This document shows positions 36,139-45,774 of a DNA stretch of 64,000 bases, in pieces. Position 1 is the first letter of the stretch. Each line of letters starts with the position of its first letter. The stretch is taken from positions 2,914,001 through 2,978,000 of the forward strand of contig CAKKNE010000005.1 in assembly GCA_918797485.1 (NCBI GenBank), read 5' to 3'. This DNA comes from Pelagomonas calceolata. Taxonomy: Eukaryota > Sar > Pelagophyceae > Pelagomonadales > Pelagomonadaceae. The position numbers were made by a program, and so were the translations under genes. The notes beneath the pieces were generated by a model. It was given only the letters and a program-made list of their open reading frames with translations. It had not been told where the DNA came from and did no database searches.

Positions 36139-39100
36139 CTACTTCTTCCCGCGCTTCGCCGCGATCTCCGCGAATCGCTTTTGGCCCCGCTTGGCCGCCT
36201 TCTTTCTCTTGCCCGGCGACAGCTCCTTCAACTTCTTGCGCGCCGGCGCCCGCGCCGGCGCCTCCGCGTCGGCCGTCGATTTCCGCTTCTTGGACGCCGC
36301 TTTCTTCTTCGGCGGTGGCGCCTCCACTACCACATCCTCCTCGGACGACGAATGCTCGGGCGTCAGCTGCTGCTCCTCCTCGGCCGCGCCGTCGCCCGCC
36401 TCAGGCACATCATCATCTTCGTCGTCCTCATCATCATCCGAGCTATCTATGGTCGTCGAGATACCCTTCTTCTTCGTCGATGCGCGCTTCTTCGGCGCTG
36501 GCGCAACCTCCTCCTCCTCGTCCTCGTCGGACGACGACGCCTCGGCCTTCTTCCTCTTCTGCTTGCCCGCGCCGCCGCCCGCACCGGGACCGTCGCCATC
36601 GTTACTATCATCATCGTCGTCATCATCATCATCCGAACTCTCTATGACTTTCAAGGCGCGCCCTGCCCGCGCGTTGACGAGGTCTTCCTCCATGAGATCG
36701 AGTAGAGCAACGTCGGCGCCCACGAGGCGCGGCCGGAAGGCCATGTACGCATCCATCAGCGGAATGCCGGACACGGCCTTCTTGGCCATCTTGCGCAGCC
36801 CAGCCTGAGCTTCCTTTTCGTGAGCAGCGACCGCGTCGTCCCACGGTGTGCCCTCGGGTTGCGGCACCTCGTCCGGCATCGCCTTCTTCAGATCTTTCTC
36901 GTACTTGCGCAGCCGCTTCAACTCCTCCTCATCCAACTTCTTGAACTTGAACTGCTCGTCGCCCACGTGCTTCTTCTTCTTGTCCTTCACATACTTCTCG
37001 TTGTAGGCGAGCTCCTTGTTGATCGCATTGACCATCTCATCCTTCAATTTGCCCGGCTTCCAGCTCGGGTGCGTGTCAAAGTAAGCTTCAGACGTCGACG
37101 AGTCCTCGCACCTCGCCGTAGCAGTCACCACAAAGCGACTGTTGCAGCTGTTGTGCTTTGCGCTCGCGTGGATCTTGTCGAACGCCTTCTCCCAGCACTT
37201 CTGCTTGCTATACTTCCCCGTGGTTCTGTAGCGCCTCACTAATTGGACGATGTCCCAACGGTACTTCGCGGCCCGTTGCGACGAATCTTTGCCATCAAAC
37301 ACCCACGTAGATGTCGAGCCGACCTTCACCGACTGCTGCACGCCAATTGTGACGTCGACGCGCGTCGGGTCGGCGCGAATCACCGACGTCTCAACCGTCG
37401 CAGAGTAGCCCGTCTCCTGGTGCTGCTGTCTCTGGTCCTCGTCGAGGCGCTTAGTATACAACTTCTTGCCCTCGCAGACCACGTCTCGTTTCTTCAGTAA
37501 AGTGATGAGGCTCCCGCTCCGCTTCTTGATCGAGCAGTCGAACGCGTCCTTCCGGGTGCCCTCGCGGTTCGCCCCGGAGAACTCCACGATCTCGCCCAGC
37601 TTCGCGAAGAAGTACCACTTGATCAACCACATATAATCGAACTCAGTAATGCTACCAGTACCGTAGAACTCGTTGGCCAGCGGCCAGGGCACGACCTCCA
37701 ACGCTGCTAGCGGGTAGCATCGGCAGAGCTTGTGGAGGCCCCGCGCACCGCACGCGACCGCCAGCAGCGCTTGCCCGACGGAATCGGTGCGCAGATCAAC
37801 GCCAGATACGCCCCAGGATTTAACCTTCTCCGTGCCCGTCCTCGTAGCCTTAAATTGGGCATACGCCGTCGGCGATACCACCGTAGTCGTGGCAGCGCGG
37901 GTCGAGGCGTTCGCTCCCTCTTCACAGGTCGGCTCCACGCGGAGGAACTGGGTCGTGACCTCACCTTTCTTCAAACCGTAGCCCAACGCAACGTCCACGC
38001 GGACCCCAGAGCACGGCGCTGGTTCGGCTGCGCCGTCGTCATTTACTAAGACCCAGCGCTCGCGCGTGTCCTCACATACACCGGGTGTACTTCCCCTAAC
38101 ATCGACGCGTTGCTTGGGCCTCGTAGTCAAAGCTGACTGATTGCCCGAAAAGTACTGGGCGTATCTAGTAAAGACAGTCTGTTTCTTTTTACCAGTTCCA
38201 CCCAATGTCCCGAACGAAGCAGTTCCACTCCTAACGTGAACACCGACAAAGTACTGGCACTCTTTGAGGTGCTCGAACTCGTCGTGCTTTATTAGATGGC
38301 GTCGCAGCGAGTCATGGACTGCTACTAGGATGTCGATCGCGCTCTGCCCGGACTGATGCCAGACCTCCATGACGGGCTTGCCCTTGTCTAGCTTCTTGCA
38401 GTACTTGTAGACAAGCTTCGCCTCTTCGTCTGAGAACCAGTCCGACGCCCCTTCTTCGGCCACCTCACCAGCAGTGTAGCGCTTCACCACGACACACAAC
38501 TCGTCCTCATTGTCGCCGCCTAGGTTCTTCACTTGGATCTTCTTGCCGCCCACGCGCTGCAACAAGCGGTGCGCGTCCGCCTCATCCAACACGGCTACCG
38601 CCTCCGCGAAGCGTTTCTGGGCCGCATCCTTCTGGTCGACAACATCTTGACTAGCCCAGTCGCGTCTGGCATACTCACTATCGTCCAGATGTCGCCAGGG
38701 CGACTTCTCCTGTTCAGAGGAGTCGAGCTCGGACCACTCCTCCTTGAAGCCCGCGATGAGCAGGTTCACGCGCCGGTCCCGACCAATCCCACTTCTACCA
38801 GTAGCACCAATTTGAATATCAAGCGTCGCGTCGTCGAAGAACGTCTCCCGCAGGCGCTGCACGGACAGCACCTCGCCGATGTCGCCCGCCGCCTTCAAAT
38901 ACTCCTCGAGCTTCTCCCTGATCGCCTTCATATTCTCCTCGTCTTCCTCCCTCGCGAGATAGAGCGTCGTTCTCCCCTCGTCGTCGGAATCGGCGTTTCC
39001 AGTGTCTAGTGGTCTATCGGGTGCAGACCGCTTTCGGTCCGACGTCTTCCGCTGAGCCGCCGACTGGCCCCGGCGCTCCTTCAGAGCTTTTGACGCAGCG

Positions 39101-40416
39101 TCCCAGTGACCTGGACGTCCGTCGCCCCATACCCAGTCCACGATAGGAATAGATGGGTAGCTCATGTTCGACCCTTCAACTAGAAACTTGATAGCACCGT
39201 CTTTGTCGTTCCGGTACTTCGCGTACTGTCCAGTACGGCGCAAATCCACGTCCTTCGCGTCCACATAGTGCACGCCGTCCTTCGTCTTCGTCAACAGCTC
39301 CGTTCCGAGTCGGCGCCGCCTTCCATTCACGACCACTGCCTCGACGCGCACGCTAGCTTCAGAGAGGACGTGGCCCTCGACGGGCAGCATGACGATGGCG
39401 TCGTCCTTGTCCGGCTCGTCCTCGTACAGCGTGGCATGGAGCCCGCGCAGCTCTTTCACGGTGCACGATTCGAACTGATTCTTCTTCGTCGCCATGAAGA
39501 TCACTTTTTGAGGGCCTTCTTCCGCCGCCTTTTTCGACGAAGGGGCCGCTGCGGGCTTCTTCTTGGGGGCACCCCCGCGCACGCGCTGCAACAACGTGCC
39601 CGTCGACTCGTGCTGGATCTTGTGGTCGATGAGCGTTCGGTGGCCGTCCCTGAGCTCCTGGTCGGCGAAGATGAGGCGCTGCTCGTCGGGTAAGACGCCA
39701 GTCTTGCCGTGGACCTTCTGCTGGACGGCGTCGACGGTGTCCGTCGGCTCCACATCTAAGGTGATGGTCTTGCCCTCGTCGCCGACGAAGATCTGCATGC
39801 TCGTCGCCTCGCCCTCACGCGGCGCTCCTCCGGCGCGCGCTTCGTCGGCCGGCGCGGCGGCCTGCTCGCCGACGACGCCATCGACGCGACAGTTGTCTGA
39901 TAGCCCGGCATTCTCAGCACCCTCGACGTCCTCCCAATCATCTAAATCAATATCTTCCTGTTCTTCGGCGCCTTCAGAAGACACAGAAGGAGAGGCGAGG
40001 TAGGGGATGTCGTCGTCGCCGTCCACGGCCGACGTGTCGTAGACGCGTGGCGCGAGCCCGTTCGACGCGCCGTCGCTCAGCCCGCGCATCCGCTTGAACA
40101 GCGCCTCCTCGGTCCCACGGAGCGCTCGTCCGGCGCGTTTCTCGCTAAGTGCCCTCGCCAAGACACGAGACGACCTCAATCTAGAGGACTTTTGGCGTCT
40201 CTTCAGCAGCGAGTAGGCGCTTCCCGAGTCCATACGCGTGTGAGCGGCGCGTGACACGGTTCTATTCAACAAGAGCGACTCGAGCCCGCCCGATAAACCC
40301 ACCGTCGGCGAACGTTCGAGGCCGTCGCGGAGCTGCAAGGCCTTGTCGAGCGCCTTTCTGAGCTCGTCGGCTCCGCTCCCATCAGTTCCCGTGCACGCTG
40401 AAGCACCGCTGCCCAT
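36139..40416 (-). CDS. Giant protein with an internal ubiquitin-like domain ending in GG
   Basis: 1,425 residues in one exon from ATG 40416. About residues 203-276 are a ubiquitin-like fold ([52 protein letters not shown]) ending LLQRVRGG, like the LRLRGG end of ubiquitin, and followed by a Lys/Pro linker, so processing after GG is possible. The next 850 or so residues look globular but match no family I know ([74 protein letters not shown]). The end is a disordered acidic/basic nuclear-type tail ([34 protein letters not shown]). No RT, integrase, helicase or protease motif was found. An introner core lies in frame near residue 180 ([11 protein letters not shown]). Confidence 0.75.
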   Translation of the reverse strand: MGSGASACTGTDGSGADELRKALDKALQLRDGLERSPTVGLSGGLESLLLNRTVSRAAHTRMDSGSAYSLLKRRQKSSRLRSSRVLARALSEKRAGRALRGTEEALFKRMRGLSDGASNGLAPRVYDTSAVDGDDDIPYLASPSVSSEGAEEQEDIDLDDWEDVEGAENAGLSDNCRVDGVVGEQAAAPADEARAGGAPREGEATSMQIFVGDEGKTITLDVEPTDTVDAVQQKVHGKTGVLPDEQRLIFADQELRDGHRTLIDHKIQHESTGTLLQRVRGGAPKKKPAAAPSSKKAAEEGPQKVIFMATKKNQFESCTVKELRGLHATLYEDEPDKDDAIVMLPVEGHVLSEASVRVEAVVVNGRRRRLGTELLTKTKDGVHYVDAKDVDLRRTGQYAKYRNDKDGAIKFLVEGSNMSYPSIPIVDWVWGDGRPGHWDAASKALKERRGQSAAQRKTSDRKRSAPDRPLDTGNADSDDEGRTTLYLAREEDEENMKAIREKLEEYLKAAGDIGEVLSVQRLRETFFDDATLDIQIGATGRSGIGRDRRVNLLIAGFKEEWSELDSSEQEKSPWRHLDDSEYARRDWASQDVVDQKDAAQKRFAEAVAVLDEADAHRLLQRVGGKKIQVKNLGGDNEDELCVVVKRYTAGEVAEEGASDWFSDEEAKLVYKYCKKLDKGKPVMEVWHQSGQSAIDILVAVHDSLRRHLIKHDEFEHLKECQYFVGVHVRSGTASFGTLGGTGKKKQTVFTRYAQYFSGNQSALTTRPKQRVDVRGSTPGVCEDTRERWVLVNDDGAAEPAPCSGVRVDVALGYGLKKGEVTTQFLRVEPTCEEGANASTRAATTTVVSPTAYAQFKATRTGTEKVKSWGVSGVDLRTDSVGQALLAVACGARGLHKLCRCYPLAALEVVPWPLANEFYGTGSITEFDYMWLIKWYFFAKLGEIVEFSGANREGTRKDAFDCSIKKRSGSLITLLKKRDVVCEGKKLYTKRLDEDQRQQHQETGYSATVETSVIRADPTRVDVTIGVQQSVKVGSTSTWVFDGKDSSQRAAKYRWDIVQLVRRYRTTGKYSKQKCWEKAFDKIHASAKHNSCNSRFVVTATARCEDSSTSEAYFDTHPSWKPGKLKDEMVNAINKELAYNEKYVKDKKKKHVGDEQFKFKKLDEEELKRLRKYEKDLKKAMPDEVPQPEGTPWDDAVAAHEKEAQAGLRKMAKKAVSGIPLMDAYMAFRPRLVGADVALLDLMEEDLVNARAGRALKVIESSDDDDDDDDDSNDGDGPGAGGGAGKQKRKKAEASSSDEDEEEEVAPAPKKRASTKKKGISTTIDSSDDDEDDEDDDVPEAGDGAAEEEQQLTPEHSSSEEDVVVEAPPPKKKAASKKRKSTADAEAPARAPARKKLKELSPGKRKKAAKRGQKRFAEIAAKRGKK
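39878..39893 (-). repeat. Introner core inside the ubiquitin-like-protein frame
   Basis: The plus strand reads ACGCCATCGACGCGAC; on the coding strand it gives CRVDGV. No GT-AG pair around it removes a multiple of three, so it appears exonic. Confidence 0.45.
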
Positions 40417-40890
40417 TATCGTTCGTCGCGTGCGCCGCGGAGGCGCTGGCCTTTGAGGGGCTGCTGCTGCCCACCAGCCGACGTGCAGCTACTTTTGAGG
40501 GCAGCAGGCACTTTGCGGCGTCGCGTAGTGTCTGTGGCTCGCTCGCGTCGAGCGCTGGGCTCCCGTCGGCGTAAAATGTGCGAAGGCACAGAAGGCCACC
40601 GCTCAGCTGTGGTTGCTAGTGTCTTAAGACCGCTAGCTTTTTTTTTTTTTTTTGCGTTTTTTGCGTTTCTTTTTTTTTGTTGTGGGCTCCGCGGACACGC
40701 CGTCCGAGCCGCTCGGACTCGATTGAGTCGCCATCTGGCCGCTGCTGGGCCCTGCGCAGCCGCCGCGTATGTTAGAGGTACGCTGCGCGACGCAAACAAG
40801 GGCTGCCCAAGGGCTGCCTGTTTTTGGCCTTGGGACGCGAAAACCTACTAAGATCCAACTTGAACTTCAACAAGAGAAACGTTTCCTGAT
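40417..40890. other. Divergent intergenic region with long T-tracts
   Basis: Near-palindrome at 40615 directly followed by 16 T (40636-40653) and further T-runs to 40680. No gene. Confidence 0.4.
40615..40637 (-). promoter_or_regulatory. Recurrent near-palindromic element
   Basis: GCTAGTGTCTTAAGA then CCGCTAGC, 199 bp upstream of the giant ubiquitin-like gene, oriented toward it. Confidence 0.6.
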
Positions 40891-41318
40891 GTGATTTCCT
40901 CGGCGTTCTCGTCTTCCTTCGCCTCTACCACGGCCGCGGACGTCATCCTCGCGCTCGCCGCCGGCGCGTCCGCCGGTTGCTCCTGCCCCTTGATCGAGGA
41001 CGAAGATCAATGCACCAACACCTGTAGTGGGTGCGTGTGGTATGAGCAGTGCGGTCGCCGTAATTTGCGCTTCGGCGCCGTGGCGACGGGTTGTTGCGCG
41101 TACGAATGCCGCCGCCTGGGTGGAAATCAAAATTTTAAGGCGCGTTCGTGCTGAATCATCGCGTCGTCCTCCACGCCATCGACGCGACGCCTGCTCGATG
41201 GCGTGGAGCACCCGACACACTGGTTGATTTCCACACAGGCCGCCGCCGCCTCACCGCGGAGGAGACGACGGCCCTCACCGCGGAGGAACAGGAGCACCGC
41301 AGACTCTTCTGCCCCTAA
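40891..41318 (+). CDS. Small Cys-rich protein, 5' end unresolved, with one introner
   Basis: Exon 40891-41119 and exon 41239-41318; together 309 nt, closing at TAA 41316. The visible protein has a hydrophobic Ala-rich start (AADVILALAAGASAG), then a Cys cluster (CSCPLIEDEDQC, CSGCVWYEQC, GCCAYECRRL) and a charged helix TAEETTALTAEEQEHRRLF. It looks secreted and disulphide-linked. No ATG lies in frame before a stop at 40861, so a first exon is missing from this model. Confidence 0.5.
41116..41238 (+). mobile_element. Full-length introner in the opposite orientation, with perfect 8-bp duplication
   Basis: Begins CTGGGTGGAAATCA, ends TGATTTCCACACAG, and is flanked by GCCGCCGC on both sides (41108-41115 and 41239-41246). 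Its 5' end (AAAATTTTAAGGCGCG) corresponds to the 3' end of the copies at 10.7 and 55.7 kb, so it is spliced in inverted orientation. Donor GT at 41120 lies in the repeat. A 14-bp stem (CTCCACGCCATCGA, TCGATGGCGTGGAG) sits inside. Confidence 0.88.
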
Positions 41319-41385
41319 GCGGCCGTTTGGCAACGCATCGATCCCACCGTGTCTCTCGGGACACCTGCCTAAAATACCCCTCAAC

Positions 41386-42444
41386 TTAGTCCCAAAACGG
41401 CTCGTGCAGCAACACCCCCAAACACGACCCGTTCGTCTCGTGGTACTCGACGCGCTCCACGTTCAGTTTCGCCATCACGGCCGCGACGAGCACGAGCTTC
41501 GCTAGAGCGAGATGCGGCTCGGGGTAGGGCTCGTCGAGGGCCGCCCTATCCGATAGAGGCGCGACGACGTGCGCGTGGCCCTGGGCCACGTACTGGAGCC
41601 AGTCGGCGCGCGCGCCGTCGTCGCCCAGCGACACTAATTTTGCGGTGGCGCGCTTCACGTCCTCCGGCGCGAAGCCCGACGCGCCGATGGCGTCGCAGGC
41701 CACGCGGAAGCACGACGAGCGATGCCCGAACGCCACGGCGGGCCCCTCCTGCAGCGCGGCGGCGAGCCACGCGGGCGCCGGTGGTAATTCGTCAGTCAGC
41801 GCAGCAATAACAGCCTTCACGTTCTGCGACGTGGCGCCGCCCATATCCCGCAACCGCGCGAAGGCGTCGGCGTTGCCGAGCGGTCCCGCGTAGACGCGGA
41901 CGCCGCCGCCGCCGACGCGCGCCGACAGCTGGAACGAGCCGCCGCCCGAGTCCCACGCACACGCGACCTCCCGCCCGGCCGCCGCGCAGGCCGTCAGGAA
42001 GCCCAATTCGCCCTCCGTCGACTGCGGCACGATCCTCAGGTTGAGCGCGAGGGCGTCGCTGCATTTTTTCAGGTGCTGCTCGCCGTTCCGGGCGCGCCGG
42101 AACACCGCCGTCGCGACGCCGGCCTTGGCCTGCGCGCCCTGGGCCGCCGCGCGCTCGGCTAAATCATTGAGAGCCTCCTTCGACGCGCGGAGCGCGCCGG
42201 CGCTCAGCGCGCCGTCGCCGCCGGGCCGCGTCAAATCCTGCGCCAGGAGCACCGTCGAGACCTCGCTGTGGAGCACTTTTACGCTGGTGCCGTGGACCGC
42301 CGCCACAACTAATTTGTGCTCGCCGCTGCCGATGTCGAAGGCCGCGCGGATTTTTGTTCGCAATTTTCTCCGGATCACGAGCATGGCTGCTACTCCGGCG
42401 GCGGCGGCCAGGGCGAGCTTTTGGTTCTTTTGTGAGAGCTGCAT
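41386..42444 (-). CDS. Ppx/GppA-type phosphatase-like protein with N-terminal anchor
   Basis: About 352 residues from ATG 42444. One N-terminal hydrophobic helix (KLALAAAAGVAAMLVIRRKL) then the actin-like ATPase fold of exopolyphosphatase/guanosine pentaphosphatase: AAFDIGSGEHKLVVAAV (phosphate 1), GVATAVFRRARNGEQHLKKC, EGELGFLTACAAAGREVACA then WDSGGGSFQLSARVG (phosphate 2). The end (VERVEYHETNGSCLGVLLHE) fits the family. It may hydrolyse polyphosphate or a nucleotide; membrane or organelle location is inferred. Confidence 0.8.
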   Translation of the reverse strand: MQLSQKNQKLALAAAAGVAAMLVIRRKLRTKIRAAFDIGSGEHKLVVAAVHGTSVKVLHSEVSTVLLAQDLTRPGGDGALSAGALRASKEALNDLAERAAAQGAQAKAGVATAVFRRARNGEQHLKKCSDALALNLRIVPQSTEGELGFLTACAAAGREVACAWDSGGGSFQLSARVGGGGVRVYAGPLGNADAFARLRDMGGATSQNVKAVIAALTDELPPAPAWLAAALQEGPAVAFGHRSSCFRVACDAIGASGFAPEDVKRATAKLVSLGDDGARADWLQYVAQGHAHVVAPLSDRAALDEPYPEPHLALAKLVLVAAVMAKLNVERVEYHETNGSCLGVLLHEPFWD

Positions 42445-42859
42445 CGCGGCGACGGGCGTCAAGCGAAGCAAGTGGTCGCTTGTTGCGCTTCTTTTTGCAC
42501 CAGTGCTGGCCTAGCTGGACAGTAATGCTTCCTGCTTTTGCTGTGAGTGATTTTTGAGCAGGCTAACGTTGCTTTGAGGCTGCTTTGCGGTGCGGGCTAG
42601 GAGCTGACTAGTGTGTCAACACACGTTAGCTCGTCGCGGCTCTTTGCAGCCGCTTTGTAGCAAGCGGTGGTCGTAGGCGCTGTCTGGTGGCCTTCTGTGG
42701 CTTTCCAGTAAGCCGCTGCCGAGTCGTGCTGGCAAAACCGCACGCGTGAGGGCGTAGAGGACTCAAACCAGCAGACAAGGCTGAGGTCTTTTTGCGCTGT
42801 ACCGCTTAGCGATCAAGAACAGTACATATCTAGCACATCGATCAAAGCACGCGACAAAA
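42445..42859. other. Divergent intergenic region
   Basis: Contains a diverged near-palindrome at 42608-42630 (CTAGTGTGTCAACACACG then TTAGC), 164 bp from the Ppx-like ATG. Confidence 0.4.
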
Positions 42860-43255
42860 ATGCTAGCCCGAAGCGGTCGAACACTACTCCGGCACGGGCG
42901 AGCCGCGCGCGGCTCAGCGCCATCCGCGGCGGCTGCGCGCACGACGGCAGCACGTACGCTTCGGGCGACACCGGCCGCGCGCACGACGGCCGCGCGCCGG
43001 ACGGCCTGGCGGACTTTAGCTGGCGGCCAGCCACCGCGCCCGCCCGCGCCCGCGCCGCCGGCACCGCCGCCGCCGCCGCCCGCGAAATACGCCGCACCGC
43101 CGCCGCCGTTGCGGCCACAGCAGCAGCAGCAGCAGATGTACGAGGAACCCCCACAAACCTTCGGTTCGACGATGAAGACGTACTTCACGCTCGGCATCGG
43201 CGTCTCGCTCGGCGTGACGGCGTTCTCCGTCCTGCTGCGCATGGTCGGCTTCTGA
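42860..43255 (+). CDS. Small mitochondrial-type tail membrane protein
   Basis: 131 residues from ATG 42860. The first 60 residues are Arg/Ala/Thr with no acid (RSGRTLLRHGRAARGSAPSA), typical of a mitochondrial presequence, followed by a Pro and Gln stretch (PPAPAPPAPPPPPPAKYAAP, QQQQQQ) and one C-terminal membrane helix (TYFTLGIGVSLGVTAFSVLL). Size and topology recall small inner-membrane assembly subunits, but no family is recognised. Confidence 0.65.
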   Translation: MLARSGRTLLRHGRAARGSAPSAAAARTTAARTLRATPAARTTAARRTAWRTLAGGQPPRPPAPAPPAPPPPPPAKYAAPPPPLRPQQQQQQMYEEPPQTFGSTMKTYFTLGIGVSLGVTAFSVLLRMVGF

Positions 43256-43294
43256 CTAAGCTCCTGTTATTTGTACGATAATTTACGACGCCTA

Positions 43295-44005
43295 CTACAA
43301 CGGCACGGGCGCCACACGCAGCGCCGCGCAGAAGAGGTTCACCGCGAACAGCAATAACCCGACCGTGAAGACCACGTTCGTGAGGATCGTGACGATGAAG
43401 ATCGACACGGCCCGCGGCACCTTCAGCCGGTCCGAGATCTTGACGTAGGTCTTCTCGAACGTCGGTGCTAATCCTAATGCGATGGCAAACCGAAAAGGTC
43501 TCAGGATCGACCCGATCGAGAGGTAGTAGCCCATGTAGTACGCGAGGAACTTCTTCTTGAGGGGCAGCCAGGTCAGCGGGTTCGCGAGGACCGCCGCGTC
43601 CGCGAGGGGCGAGAGCGCCGGGTTGGCTCTCCGAAAAGTGGCCCAGGTGAAGCTGAGGAGGAGGCAGCTGTTCACGTTGCTCACAAAACCATAAGCGAAG
43701 AAGGCCGAGACCCCATACTTCGCCAGGTCGCCCTTCTTGAAGGACGCCGCCTTTTTCAGTTTCGCGCGCAGGCCCGTCGGCGCCGGCGCGTCGTCGACGT
43801 CGTCGCCGGCCTCGGCGGCGGCGCGTAGCACGACTTTGTGGGACGACCGTGTTGCCGTCGCATCGATGGCGTGGAGTTGCCGTGGTCGCAGCGAGGGCAA
43901 CTGTACCGGCCGGAGCGGGCGCGCGACGTTGAGCGCCGAGTAGGCAGCAGTGTGCATGATCTGCGCTAGGAGCAGCGCCTGTTTGGCGGCACCGATGGAT
44001 GGCAT
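43295..44005 (-). CDS. Plastid-targeted multi-pass membrane protein
   Basis: 236 residues from ATG 44005. N-terminal hydrophobic leader (IGAAKQALLLAQIMHTAAYS) then an Arg/Ser transit-like part. The core KKGDLAKYGVSAFFAYGFVS, NVNSCLLLSFTWATFRRANP, LAYYMGYYLSIGSILRPFRF, APTFEKTYVKISDRLKVPRA resembles conserved plastid proteins of DUF1279/FAM210 type. A final helix pair follows. HAIDATATRSS in the transit region is an introner core kept in frame. Function unknown. Confidence 0.65.
   Translation of the reverse strand: MPSIGAAKQALLLAQIMHTAAYSALNVARPLRPVQLPSLRPRQLHAIDATATRSSHKVVLRAAAEAGDDVDDAPAPTGLRAKLKKAASFKKGDLAKYGVSAFFAYGFVSNVNSCLLLSFTWATFRRANPALSPLADAAVLANPLTWLPLKKKFLAYYMGYYLSIGSILRPFRFAIALGLAPTFEKTYVKISDRLKVPRAVSIFIVTILTNVVFTVGLLLFAVNLFCAALRVAPVPL
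43855..43875 (-). repeat. Introner core inside a transit peptide
   Basis: The coding strand reads CTCCACGCCATCGATGCGAC, giving LHAIDAT, the same residues as in the SAM/Tudor gene. The available GT-AG lengths are not multiples of three. Confidence 0.45.
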
Positions 44006-44810
44006 TTTCGACAGTGGATTATAGAACTATTTCTTTTGTGCCGTTGCTGCTACGGAGGCGTTGGGTGCATTCGCGTGCGCACCCCTTTGCTTTAGCACAT
44101 GCTGGGCTGCTTGCTTTGGTATGCGCGCGATCGGAAGGCGTCCAAATCATTGCTCCACTCGGTCCAATCGGACCAATAAGACGGCTCGTGGCTCTCAGCT
44201 TGTCCGCTAAGCTTGCATCGTGCCAAACCCACGCTGGACCAGACAGACGCCCGCATATCTCTAAGCAGGCTCTCTGGCACGCCTCTCGAGCGTTTCAGTG
44301 TGGATCCGCGAGCCCGTCCGCCTCGTCGAGCTATTTGGCTTTGGCAAAAAACAGCAGCAAGATGTGGCTTTACAGCGTTCAAACAGCAAACTTGACCTTC
44401 AGCAGTCGTCTACGGTCGCCTATGATGCGCCACGAAGCGCTCGTATCTCGAAATTTGCGTCACAGCGCTCGTACGCTGAGATGTAGCACCTCCTGGATAT
44501 CTGCTCGGTCCCGTCGTTTGAAGGCGCGCCGAGCGAAAGCGGTGGCACCAACTTGTCGCTGCGATCACTCGTGCTGCCTGGACGGGTTCGGGCACCAAAG
44601 GAGCGCAAAAAGAGAGACTTGTGGCCGGGCGCCCGTTTCGGCGGCGGCCGCGCGCGCCGCCATCTCTCGGGTGCGGAGGTGGCGCGCCTCTCGTTGGACG
44701 TAGGGCCGTGGCGCCGCCTCGACGCCGTCGACGCGCCACGCTCCAGACCAGAGCGCCCGCGCGCGAGCTCCGCCGGACCGCCGCGCTCACCGCACGCCCC
44801 AAAAACGCAG
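44006..44810. other. Upstream region and likely first intron of the LHC gene
   Basis: 44650-44810 ends CCCCAAAAACGCAG and holds GACGCCGTCGACGCG, so it is probably an introner. The exon carrying the LHC start codon was not located; no ATG lies between 44500 and 44810. Open frames across 44.0-44.5 kb show no domain. Confidence 0.4.
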
Positions 44811-45666
44811 GCAGAAGATCGTCGCCGCCCTCGCCCTCAGCGGCGCCTCGGCGCTCGTCGCGCCGGCCGCGCCGCGCGCGACGGTCAAGGTCCAGGAGAC
44901 CAAGGCGGACCTCGAGCGCCTCTGCGCCGAGAACCCGACGGCCCTGCCCTTCGAGGGCATCTGGGACCCGCTCGGCTGCGCCGACTTCAACTTCTGGGGC
45001 CTCGGCAACGAGGCGACGATCGGCTACCTGCGCCACGCCGAGATCAAGCACGGCCGCATCGCCATGGCCGGCTTCCTCGGCTTCTTCGTGCAGTCGCCGG
45101 GCAACTTCATCGGCGACATCGTGTCCGGCGACCACGCGATCCTGCCCTACCGGGGCTACGTCGCGGGCTGCACGCCCCAGGAGCAGTGGGCGAACATCCC
45201 CATGATCGGCAAGCTCCAGATCCTCACGGCGGTGGGCATGCTCGAGTCGTACGGCGAGGGCGCCGGCTTCCCGGAGTCGTACACGCACTACACCAAGGGC
45301 GGCCAGCCGGGCTACTACCCCCCGATCAAGGGCAAGGGCGGCCCGTTCAAGCAGATTTTGCTCGACCTCTACGACCCGCTCGGCTTCGGCTTCCGCGACA
45401 TGTCTGCCGCGGACAAGAAGAAGGGCCTCTTCGCCGAGATCAACAACGGCCGCATGGCCATGATCGGTCTTTTCAGCGTCCTCGCGGAGTCCGCCGTCCC
45501 CGGCTCGAACCCGCAGTACAAAATCCTCAACATCGACATGCCGACGAGCGACGTCGACATCATGGGCTCGGTCATCCCCCAGCTCACCTCGCCCTTCGCG
45601 CTGAAGGCGTACCCCGTGCTCGCGATCTGCGCACTCGTGCAGCAGCAGCGCTCGCTCAAGAACTAG
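44811..45666 (+). CDS. Chlorophyll a/c-binding light-harvesting protein (exon 2)
   Basis: Open from the acceptor ACGCAG (44810) to TAG 45664. The start looks like a bipartite plastid presequence remnant (KIVAALALSGASALVAPAAP). Three-helix LHC fold: helix 1 with EIKHGRIAMAGFLGF (Glu/Arg pair and His for chlorophyll), helix 2 IPMIGKLQILTAVGMLESYG, helix 3 FAEINNGRMAMIGLFSVLAE. FEGIWDPLGCADFNFWG and the spacing match the FCP/red-lineage class. It binds chlorophyll a/c and fucoxanthin in the thylakoid and passes energy to the photosystems. The initiating exon is unresolved. Confidence 0.88.
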
Positions 45667-45774
45667 GCGCCCGGTTCTTGTCTGTTTCTCCCCGTTCGCG
45701 GCGGCGGGCGGGGTTTCGTAAGGTTACATTAGTTTGATGATGCTACACGACCGCCTCGAAGTCTTACACTCCAA

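Noticed and set aside
36139-40416. The giant ubiquitin-like protein as a mobile or virus-derived polyprotein
   Set aside because: No polymerase, integrase, protease, capsid or helicase motif and no terminal repeats were seen.
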